Assembly: GCA_013146195.2 (NCBI GenBank)
Contig: CM028379.1
Location: 57,733,693-57,797,692, forward strand
DNA from: Codonopsis lanceolata
Taxonomy: Eukaryota; Streptophyta; Magnoliopsida; Asterales; Campanulaceae
DNA: 64,000 bases
Reading direction: 5' to 3'
Of the stretch, positions 55,345 to 64,000 are shown in pieces; position 1 is the first letter of the stretch, and each line of letters opens with the position of its first letter. The notes under the pieces are model-generated. The model was not told where the DNA came from, did no database searches, and was given only the letters and a program-made list of their open reading frames with translations. The translations under genes and the position numbers were made by a program.

Positions 55345-56366
55345 ATGGCACAAACACACTACATCTTTGCCTACATCTAATGCTAACCACGTCCCAATAT
55401 TGGACGAAGGACATTTTGATGTATGGAAGGATAAAGTAATGAGATTCATGAACTCTATTGACAAATTATGGAAATGTGTCACCGGTCAACATGTACCAAT
55501 GAAGGCCAATCTTCTAGCCTCCATCGCTGGGAATCCTGCAGAAGTACCAAAAGAAGAATCTGAATGGACAGAGGATGATAGAAAGCTAGTAGAACTTGAC
55601 AGCAAAGCAATCAACATAATCACCAGCTCTCTAGACACAAGCCCATACCAGCAAGTGATTCGATGTACAAGCGCAAAGAGATGTGGGAAGCTCTTGTGGA
55701 ATACTTGGAAGGAGACCAAGACACAAGAGACAACGAGAAAATATACATACATCCAGCGGTTTGATTCTTTCAAAAGGATCCTAAGGAAACCTTGAGACAA
55801 GCATACGATCGCTTCGGTGAGGTAATTAATAGTTGCTTTTCTCTAGGTAAAGCGATATGACAAAAGGAAATGAACATGAGGTTTTTAGGCTCTCTAGGTA
55901 GCTTATGGCATGTGAAGACCACGGCTATGAAAGAATCTAAGAACTTAAACGAGATGACTCTTCGTAGTCTCTACGCAAGTTTGAAGGTTTATGAACTTGA
56001 AGTTAATCAAGCTCTAGAGCAAGACAAACAGTTCAGAACTGTATCCTTGCCAGCCATGGTCCAAGAAGAAATCACTGTTGAAAACAAACCGTCCACTTCT
56101 TCCTATGAAAATGATTTTTTATCTGATGAACAATTTGCCATGTTTGTAAAACGTTTTCAAAAATTTGCAAAATATGGAAGGAAGAACACACACCAACAAC
56201 CTTTTAGGAAGAATGGTGAAAGCTCATCTAAGGAAGAGCTTGTGTGTTATAACTGTAGGAAACCTCGGTCATTTGCCTCAAAATGTCCTAAGCCAAAATT
56301 TGAAGCATACAGAAAACCCTCTTTTAGAAAATTTCAAAAACAAAAGGGTATGTTGGTGAAGACATA
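55345..56366 (+). pseudogene. SIRE copia gag
   Basis: ATG at 55,345 is 69 bp past the LTR. Blocks: VPILDEGHFDVWKDKVMRFM, WTEDDRKLVELDSKA, LGSLWHVKTTAMKESKNLN and FAMFVKRFQKFAKYG. The zinc knuckle reads CYNCRKPRSFASKC; the usual Gly-His pair is Arg-Ser, so one metal ligand is lost. Frame changes lie near 55,375, 55,680 and 55,790. The C-terminal tail continues to about 56,366. Confidence 0.85.
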
Positions 56367-57175
56367 GAAGACAAACAGGTTGCTACATGGTTTGAGACTG
56401 ATTCAGAAGAGGAGGAAGAGGATTGTGAGCAAGCTAACATATGCTTAATAGCTCATGATTCAGGTCCTACCTATGACTCTGAAAATGAAGTTGTAGTTTC
56501 ACCTAGTCCTTTGGACAAAAATGAAACCAACGGTGACTTGATGGGGAAGAACTTCTCAAGGATAATCAAGATATGCTTGAAGAATTTAATTCCTTTAGAG
56601 TAGCCTATGTTAAGCGGCCAAGAAGCGTGAGAAACTTACGATGAAAAATCTATGATGGCGGTGAGATTCAAACTCTCAATAGTCAACAACAAGAGAGTAT
56701 CAAGCGAAGGAAGAAAACAAATTTCTTCATGACAAAATTGATTGTCTATCTCGAGCACATCAAAGGACTTGACCTAGAAAATTGCCTTGCAAAAGACAAT
56801 TGACTCTGGAGCGACTCCAAGGATGCATTCGAAGAAATCCTTTCAAGCCAAAAATCTAGTAATGATAAAACTGGCTTAGGATATTCAGATGTGCCTCTTC
56901 CGACAATCTCTTCAATAATAGAGAAAGGTGAATCCTCTGAGACTGCTAATGATATTTCCTCCTCTAAACAGACATTTGGAAATATAGGGAAACAAGGCCT
57001 TGGTTATTCAAGTGTCCCTTACGTTTACCCCAAAGCTCAGAAAGGAAAAGCCAAAATAGTGACTCAAATGAGAAACTGATAAGGTAACGGTAGAAAGTGA
57101 AGTCTGGCAACAACTATGCCAAGGCAAAGTCTGCTGGCGGTAGACCTACTGAACCTCTACCGGTAACTATCAAGT
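56367..57175 (+). pseudogene. SIRE gag-pol linker, degraded
   Basis: Acidic fragments (FETDSEEEEEDCEQANIC, about 56,390-56,440) and a Lys-rich part (SVPYVYPKAQKGKAK, about 57,010-57,050) correspond to the linker of the minus-strand element at 8,650-7,960. Many frame changes. Confidence 0.6.
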
Positions 57176-58571
57176 TTGTCTATGAAGCAGGCAAGGCTCC
57201 TTTACCTGTTGAAGGTAAACTTAAAGGTATTCTACCGAATCCTTCCTCGAAAAGGTAATCCAACGGCGAAAGCTAAAGTGCCGTTAGGTAACCTACCTAG
57301 AAAGATTCGAAAGAAACCAATTAAGTCTACCATCAACAAACAAGCTGAACCAAGAATGGATGTCAAGAAAAGGAATAATCATAAGCACTCTTCAGTCAAA
57401 GTCACTAACAGTTCACTGTGGACTTTCCATTTATGTCACTCTTGCAATTGCCTAGGCCATCTGGCACCAGAATGCCTGCTAAGGTTCACTCCAAGATCTG
57501 AGAGACCTAGTTCTCTCAAGGTCAAGCAGTATGGGTTCCAAAGGTTGCTAATCCTTAGGACCCGAAAGAAAATAAAGGGTACCTTGTTTGCTTTAATTTC
57601 TTTTCGGGAATGCTTCATGGCTATAGAATCGAAAAACAAAGACATCCGGTACCTAGGCAGGGTCGCCAAGACACATGACGGCAGAAATCTTCTTACAGAT
57701 ATAGCTGAAGCCAAAGGACCCACTGTTATTTTCGGAGATAATGCTAGAGGAAAAACAATTGGATATGGCTCAATTACAAGAGGAAGTCTCTCTATCAACA
57801 AAGTTTCTCTAGTAAGTGGTTTAAAGCACAATCTACTGAGCATATCTCAATTCTGCGACAAAGGAGTTCTATGCAAATTCAACTCCAACCAGTGCCTCAT
57901 CAAAGACAATGAATCCTGCTCTACAATCTTGGCCAGGCAATAGACAAGGAAACGTCTATGTCGTGGACTTAAATCTTCTAGGGAGATTCTCAAACCCGTG
58001 TCTAGTAGCCAACAATGTTCGTGACAACGGTGGCTATGGCAATGCGTCTCGATCACCTCAACTTCAAGCACCTCTCCAAGCTCTCCAAAAATGGGCTTGT
58101 CAGGTCTACCTACGGTGTCTGCCGACCATGACAAGTTGTAAAGCTTGTCAACTAGGAAAACTTTCCAAGTCTTCCTTCAAAAGAAAGTCTGTATTGTCTA
58201 CAAACAGACCTCTTCAACTTCTGCATATGGATCTCTTTGGACCTATCACAACAGCCAGTATTTTTGGAGACAAGTACACACTTGTAGTAGTTGATGACTA
58301 CTCTAGATTCACTTGGATTGAAACTACGACATCTAAAGATGAAACGTATGATCTAGTCACTACACTTTTCAGAAGACTTCAAACTCAAAAGCTTGAAGAC
58401 ATTTGTGACATAAGATCGGACAATGGCAGAATTCAAAACAATGGTGTAGAAAAGTCTTGCGATGACCATGGGATCGGCCACAACTTCTCTGCCGCCGGTA
58501 CTCCTCAACAAAATGGTGTAGCTGAGCGGAAGAACGAACAACGATTGAAGCGGCAAGAACAATCTTTGTGA
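57176..58571 (+). pseudogene. SIRE copia protease/integrase region
   Basis: Pre-integrase blocks: VSLVSGLKHNLLSISQFCDK (about 57,800-57,870) and CKACQLGKLSKSSFK (58,138-58,180). Integrase core: LLHMDLFGPITTA, VVVDDYSRFTWIE, DIRSDNGRI and GTPQQNGVAERKNEQ, so the D-D-E catalytic acids are all visible. The upstream protease active site is not clearly preserved. Stops and frame changes separate the pieces (57,943; 58,571). Confidence 0.82.
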
Positions 58572-60863
58572 AGCTAAACTTCAAGTATTTTTGAGGCGGC
58601 GATCAACACTTGCATGTTTTACCCAAAATAGATCCACAGGTAAACAAGTTTCATAACAAAACTCCATATGAAATATGGAGAGGAAGATCCCCAAACATAG
58701 GATTTCTTAAAATCTTCTTTGTAAATGTTTTATTCTTTATAATGGAAAAGAATATAGAGGAAAATTTGATGCAAAATCGACGAAGGAATTTTTCTGGATA
58801 TTCCAAACATTCAAAAGCATTTCGCATTTTCAGTAAATCTAATTTAAAAATCTTAGAATACGTGCATGTTTCTTTTGATGAATATGACTTGTTAGAGCCT
58901 AGAAAGGCTCGAGCGTTGCTAATGATTCGATAATGATAATGATGAGGCAGTACAAATACGTATCTACTTCCACTCCTCATCGAAAAGCGGCAGCTGCAGA
59001 CCCATCATCAACCGATAACTCTGCGGTACCGATAACAACTCTTACGTTGACCCGAACCCATCTCTTACATGTTTTACCCCAAGCACCTTCAGATCACTCA
59101 TCCTTCTTGTTCACGAGAAAATGAAAGTTTTGAAGATCATATTCTTCGAACGAACAGTTTTGGTGAATCTTCCTTCTCAACCAACTCAGAATTCTTACGG
59201 GAAGAATCCACGGAAGTGATCTTCCTCAAGCTGTTATTGAAGCAAGAGATCATCCCATTTCTCAAATCATTGGTGATCTCAACACGAGGGAGTTAAATGC
59301 GAGAAATAAAGTTCGAGAAGAAACTATGTTTGCTTATGCATTTGTATCGGAACTCGAACCAAGAAGATTGATGAAGCTATCGAAGATCATAAGCTGGATT
59401 GAAGCTATGCAAGAAGAGCTTGAACCGGTTTGAAAGATGTAAGGTGTGGAGCTTAGTTCAAGACAGTGATCATCCGTCATCGGCACCAAGTGGGTTTCGA
59501 AACAAAAGAGATGAAGAAGGAAATGTCACGAGAAATAAAGCTAGGCTGGTTGCGGGGCTACAGGTCGAGCGAGGAAGAAGGAATTGACTTTGATGAAACT
59601 TTTGCTCTGTTGCTAGACTAGAAGCAATCGAGACTTTTTCTAGCTTATGCCTCGTTCATGGACTTCAAAGTGTATCGGATGGATGTAAAGAGTGCCTTTA
59701 CGAATGGTGATCTTCAAGAAGCGTATACGTGGAGCGACCTCGAGTTTGTCATTTCGGACAAAGCTGGATCACGTCTACGAAAGCTCTCTACGACTGAAGC
59801 AAGCTCCTAGAGCTTGGTATGAAACTCTATCCAAGTTCTTAATAGAACAAGGATTCGTGAGAGGAAGAATAGACACTACTTTATTCATCCTCAAGCACAA
59901 AGGCCATTCTCTTACGGTACAAATCTATGTGGGCGACATCATCTTTGGATCAACTAACCAAAGCACTTGTAAAAGATTCGAGAAGGCGATGCAAAGCAAG
60001 TTCGAGATGAGCATGATGGGTGAACTTACCTACTTTCTAGGAATTGCGAGATACAACGGACTTCAGAGATGGAATCTTCATCGACCAAACCAAATATGCA
60101 AAGGAACTAATCAAGAAGTTCGGTCTTGATTCAGCAAAGGATTGAAACTCCAATGTCTACTACCGTGCCATCTTGACAAAGATGAAAAGGAAAGCAAGAG
60201 AACATGACCAAATACCGAGGAATCATAGGTTCTCTTCTTTACCTTCTTGCTAGTAGACGACATTATGTTTCTTTGTTTGTGTTTGTGCTAGATTTCGAGC
60301 GAGATCGAAAGGAGTCACATTTGCTTCTTGCTAAGCGTATCATCGAGATATGTTTCAAAAACAACAAATCTAGGCATCGGTATTCCAAAATCCAATAATT
60401 TCAATCTAGTTGGATACTCGGATCACAGATTATGCGACTTTACAAAGTGTGAGCGAAAAGCACCGGTGGGACTTGTCAATTTCTTGGAAGCAGAGACTTG
60501 TCTCATGGTCTTGCAAGAAACAAGGATCGATTGCAAATTCAACCACGAAGCGAAATACATTCTTTGCAAGCAGTTTGTTGCTCTCAACTCCTATGGATGA
60601 AGCAACAACTAGTGGACTACAACATCAAGGCTACAAGCGCCCAATCATGTGTGACAACACATCGGCAATTCGATCTCCAAAAATCGATGATGCACTCCAA
60701 GACAAAGCACATTGATATTCGTTATCACTTCCTCAAAGATCATGTGGAAAAAGGTAACATCGGTTTGGAATATGTTCCAAGCGAGCATCAATGCGGACAT
60801 TCTCACAAAACCCTTTGGATGCCACCGGGTTTGCTTATTAAGGAGAAATCTTGGTATGATTGA
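58572..60863 (+). pseudogene. SIRE copia reverse transcriptase and RNase H
   Basis: The integrase tail with KTPYEIWRGRSPNI (about 58,660) leads to RT blocks FRNKRDEEGNVTRNKARL (59,500-59,560), LKQAPRAWYETLSKFLIEQG (59,795-59,850), YVGDIIFGS (59,930; the catalytic YVDD has Gly for its first Asp) and MSMMGELTYFLG. RNase H tail: SKTKHIDIRYHFLKDHVEKG (60,690-60,760). Nearly every break is a one- or two-base indel, with residues on both sides still close to the minus-strand element. Confidence 0.82.
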
Positions 60864-61640
60864 TCCTCTTGCTTAATTTCAACATTTTGTTAATGTTTCT
60901 TTCATACCGGTAGACCTAGTTTTAAGACTAATCGGAAGGCGTAAGTTCTCCTTTTAGGAAGACTTAAAGGTTAGTACTCTTACTTAGTCTATTTTTTTTG
61001 CTAAAGAGGTTTCTAAAGCAATAAAGGGGGTCAAGGATAAAATTTGGTACTTAAGAAAATATCTTAAGTTCAGCTTTTCAAGCTATAAAATTTTCTCGCC
61101 TTTAAATAGTCCTTGAACCGTCATTTGCAAAACTTTACGAAACCCTTTGACAAAATATTTCTCTCTATTCTCTCTCTCTCTACGCCTAACTGCTTTACGC
61201 ACTTAATCAAATCCTTCTTGTTTCTTCTTCTCATCATCAACAATAGTGCGCTCCTCTCTACTCTACTTGAAACTTACTAGTGTCTTTACGTGCATTTCAT
61301 TTCATAATCCTAAAATTGTTTTGGAATTCAAGCGGTCATTTTTCGAGTTTATACGGTATTCGCCATTGTTGTTCTTAAAACCTTGAATACTAACGATCGT
61401 TTTTGTATATTCTTCGTTTATTCTTATGAAAACTTATTTATACTTTTCTCGAGTGTGGTTACTCTAAACATTCTAGGGTTTCAAGTTTTCGCTTGAAAAT
61501 TTCAATTATTTCAGAAACCTTGAAATTCCTACTTGTTTAGTTGTTATGATGAAAAGCCTAATTTTTGTTTGTATTTCTTTCGGGCAAGAACTTCAAAATC
61601 AAAGCGAGGCAGCGGAAAGAGATTGAACCAGGAAGCGACA
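60864..61640 (+). other. post-pol spacer with env-type leader
   Basis: TATA-like CTATAAAATT (about 61,080) and TTTAAATAG (61,102) precede CTCTCTATTCTCTCTCTCTC (about 61,160-61,190), as in the env-like leader of the minus-strand element. No env-like product is recognised after it. Confidence 0.45.
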
Positions 61641-61650
61641 TTCCTCGAGT

Positions 61651-62075
61651 ATGGATATCAACGTTCGGATACCCCACCTTTCAGGCTCTCATGACATTAT
61701 TGTAGCTCTGGACCGAAGCTATATATTCGAGGGTAATGCGTTGACCTTGATCAATCAGCTGGGGCATGGAGCGCCTGCAGGATTACCCCTCTTACGCCTC
61801 AACGACAAAAATTATAGCATCTTTACGGCGAGAGGAATTCTATCGAGAGAATGGAGCTCATGAACAAGACCGCTCACGAGGATGGATTCGAGGCCGTCCA
61901 TCTCCGTTACCCTAAGACAATCGCCATCATCATCGGCGTACACTACGGAGGAGCTCTTGCTGCAACCATGGTGAGGAAATTTGTACATGCACAGGAAGCC
62001 ATGAGGGGTGTAGAAACCTCGAGGGAACGAGGGAAAATGCTGAAAATCTTTTCCCTACGGGCGTATCTTGCCTGA
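61651..62075 (+). pseudogene. unrecognised coding-like fragment
   Basis: Two overlapping frames together give a protein-like stretch (SLINQLGHGAP-type blocks such as GNALTLINQLGHGAPAGLPL, then AHEDGFEAVHLRYPKT and ALAATMVRKFVHAQEAM). Composition looks coding, but I do not recognise the family. It could be the extra ORF of the SIRE element or part of the adjacent gypsy debris. Confidence 0.35.
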
Positions 62076-62603
62076 GCCACCTCTTGACAAAGGGCTCTAT
62101 TCAAGAGTGGAGCACATGACATGTTCTGACTCGGCAAATCAACGACCGGTCTTGTATTTCTTAAGCTCAAACTCAAGCGGGGGTCATCATCTTCAATGAG
62201 CTACGGTGGGTGGAGAAAGCAAAGAACAACCCCACTTGCAAGCGCCCCTGTCGGTGATCAATGCCCTTTTTAGGGATGATGCTAATGTCAACTCTTCCTA
62301 AAAAAAGATGAATTGATTGTTGTGGCCAGGAGAAGCGACTCACGTTGCCGTTCTTGATAAGTAATTAGCAGTGCGAGAACAAGCGGCAGGTGCGAAGGGT
62401 CAACCGCCGTTACCCTTGATAAAGTGGCCAGCCTATGCCTATCTTGGTTACCCGCTTCAACATGGAAGCACATGAAGCTGCTAACGAACCTTTCAAAAGG
62501 TTTACGCAAAATTTGGTGATCAAGTGTCCGCGTCCCTCCATCAAAGCCAAAGACTTGGCTGATGAGGCAGAGCAGCTGCTACGGACCAAAGAGATGGCAG
62601 CCA
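62076..62603. other. degraded sequence before the gap
   Basis: A short coding-like piece (62,435-62,603, with KRFTQNLVIKCPRPSIKAKD) runs into the gap. Otherwise nothing is recognised. Confidence 0.35.
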
Positions 62604-62703
62604 NNNNNNNNNNNNNNNNNNNNNNNNNNNNNNNNNNNNNNNNNNNNNNNNNNNNNNNNNNNNNNNNNNNNNNNNNNNNNNNNNNNNNNNNNNNNNNNNN
62701 NNN
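62604..62703. other. assembly gap (100 N)
   Basis: Exactly 100 N; true length unknown. Confidence 0.98.
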
Positions 62704-63300
62704 CCAGTGCGAGGCTTATTGGGCACATAGACTCGAACTTCGGCGGGGAGCTTTCATAATCAGTGCCTCAGTCTATCATACCCGAGAAAGACTGTCTCTA
62801 GGCCAGTCATCATCTAGCGGGGGCAAGCATAATCATCTTGGTCTATAGACCAAGCATTTTCAATGGTGGCGATCTTATAAGCGGTCTTCTGGGGGCTCAG
62901 GTAACTTGTTCCATATCATACGAGAGAATCTTGACATCATCGAAGACTTCCCAACGAGGGCATCTTTTCCCATTACGGTCTATCGAGGGGTTCGGGAAAC
63001 ATGAGATAGGCCGGTTTCCCCTTTTAGTACAAAATAACCATTTAAGGTTTTTATATAGAGTTGGAGAGGATATTCATAAGGAAGCTTTTTCATTTACGCC
63101 TTTCTTTTCTTACGTTTCGGTTCATATTTGCGGCTACTTCATTTGGAGTAGGCGTGTATCTAAGCCAGAAAGGAGGGATACATTCCTTAAGTTCATCTTG
63201 GACTAAATTAACTAGCCCTGGCGATTTAGAGACCTAGACCGAGGCATATAATTCATTTTTGAACATGTTTAAAGGGACCATGTTTCCTAGGGAAGTAACT
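62704..63300. other. gypsy-like debris
   Basis: Minus-strand reading gives fragments such as LRYTPTPNEVAANMN and LYIKTLNGYFVLKGETG. These look like parts of a gypsy polyprotein downstream of its protease, but no domain is certain. Confidence 0.35.
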
Positions 63301-63379
63301 TTCTTTCCAATGATGTCGGTTCTCGGCCATATTCAATGGCGTTGACCAGACAGGGGATAACCTCAAAGCCAGCTGAGAA

Positions 63380-63815
63380 AAATACCGGTATCCTGTGCTC
63401 TATCTCGAGGATTGGGATATCTCACTTTCCTTATTCTCACGATCTTGTCGGCGAGAATGATTACTATGTGATCATCGTGGATGAATTTGACACGGTGTAA
63501 TGAAGAGGCTACCCACTACCCCCGTGAATCCAGGGCGTCCCAATAACGAGTAAAGGTGGTGGTATATCGGGACTTGGAACTCAAGCGGCATGTTTAAGGG
63601 CCCGATTAACATTAAAGTGACCACCCCAGACACATCGGCGGTGTTGTCGTATGCCTTAGCTGTCTGCGAGGAAGGAGTGAGTTCGATATTTTTATCCCGG
63701 CTTGGCTAGTGTCTTGGCGGGACATACATTCGGTGAAGACCCATTATCTATCAAAACTTCGGGGAACCCGTTTCTCCAAAATTCCACAGTGATGTGAAGA
63801 GCATCAATGTGGTTA
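63380..63815 (-). pseudogene. Ty3/gypsy aspartic protease domain
   Basis: The minus strand reads HIDALHITVEFW, then FPEVLIDNGSSPNVCPAKTL (active site D-N-G in place of D-S/T-G, as in many plant gypsy polyproteins), a frame change near 63,705, then GVVTLMLIGPLNMPLEFQV and YSLLGRP, and in a third frame VASSLHRVKFIHDDHIVII. The spacing fits a retropepsin followed by the usual SxLHxxVKF segment. It is a different gypsy family from the Tat element at 20.5-30.8 kb. Confidence 0.75.
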
Positions 63816-64000
63816 GGTTCCTTCCCTTGGCGGGTCTAGATCGGTAAACATTATTACGTTCCGAAATGGATGTTCCGATCATCGAGTGAGCTCGTTGGGG
63901 AGGTTTCAATAGGAAGCTGCTGGCTTAGTGACTTAGCCGGTGTATCACGGTGGGTCTTGGAAGCACATAGTAAGCCCGGATGGAGATGTTGGCTTGAGTT
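63816..64000. other. gypsy-like sequence to the window edge
   Basis: Probably upstream gag-protease sequence of the same minus-strand gypsy relic; no clear motif. Confidence 0.3.

Larger units (their letters stand above)
53990..61640 (+). mobile_element. SIRE/Maximus-type Ty1/copia element, 3' end not found
   Basis: 5' LTR, primer-binding site, gag, protease/integrase/RT/RNase H and an env-type leader follow one another on the plus strand. It is of the same lineage as the element at 1-10,355 and of the same LTR family as the solo LTR at 33,776-35,017. No 3' LTR is in the window. The right limit is approximate because foreign gypsy sequence appears beyond about 61.7 kb. Confidence 0.85.

Noticed and set aside
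61651..62075. Assignment of this coding-like fragment to the SIRE env-like family
   Set aside because: No residue pattern is shared with the env-like gene at 3,411-2,700, so it is left unnamed.
1..64000. CRISPR arrays, operons, ribosome binding sites, phage or plasmid features
   Set aside because: The sequence is plant nuclear DNA; the direct repeats seen are tandem satellites, minisatellites or transposon ends.

Overview
This window is nuclear DNA of a flowering plant, most likely a eudicot. It is AT-rich and made almost entirely of layered transposable elements (Ty1/copia SIRE- and Ale-type, Ty3/gypsy Tat-type, LINEs, MITEs, hAT- and Mutator-like elements). I recognise one ordinary host gene, a small intronless EF-hand protein of the KIC/PBP1 type (52,772-53,128, +). 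Two runs of exactly 100 N (10,356-10,455 and 62,604-62,703) are assembly gaps of unknown true size.

Layout. 1-10,355: a minus-strand SIRE/Maximus-type copia element (3' LTR at the left edge, env-like gene, pol, gag, part of the 5' LTR). 10,456-11,737: a LINE 3' end. 11,740-17,518: pieces of Tat/Ogre-type gypsy elements, including an LTR with internal sequence on both sides. 17,519-19,531: AT-rich DNA with a LINE tail and a Helitron-like 3' end. 19,532-30,978: a hAT-like element holding a Stowaway MITE and a complete minus-strand Tat gypsy element (20,516-30,778, TSD TTTAG). 32,640-39,320: a 73-bp tandem repeat split by an Ale-type copia element (TSD TAACT), itself split by a solo SIRE LTR (TSD GTTGC). 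39,330-52,690: AT-rich DNA with nested MITEs, a Mutator-like element (44,513-48,123) carrying a LINE, and a roughly 155-bp AT-rich tandem array. 52,694-53,677: the EF-hand gene and a MITE-in-MITE nest just behind it. 53,990 to about 61,640: a plus-strand SIRE element; beyond it is debris of another gypsy element on the minus strand.

Most of the sequence is decayed selfish DNA, so there is no shared pathway. The notable biology lies inside the retroelements. (1) The Tat element has a full-length copy of mature tRNA-Glu(UUC), with its CCA, at its primer-binding site. That copy is joined to a 53-bp patch from its own polyprotein region, with the start of gag missing. (2) The same element carries an antisense gene with introns, and a TATA/exon-1/splice-donor unit is conserved in a second element. 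(3) All four SIRE-type LTR ends share a hairpin whose stem changes by compensatory substitution. (4) The SIRE env-like gene appears to have its own promoter and an intron directly after its ATG.

Reading frames in the two SIRE elements beside the gaps are broken mainly by small indels, whereas the Ale and Tat elements decay mainly by nonsense transitions. Part of the damage near the gaps may therefore be consensus error.
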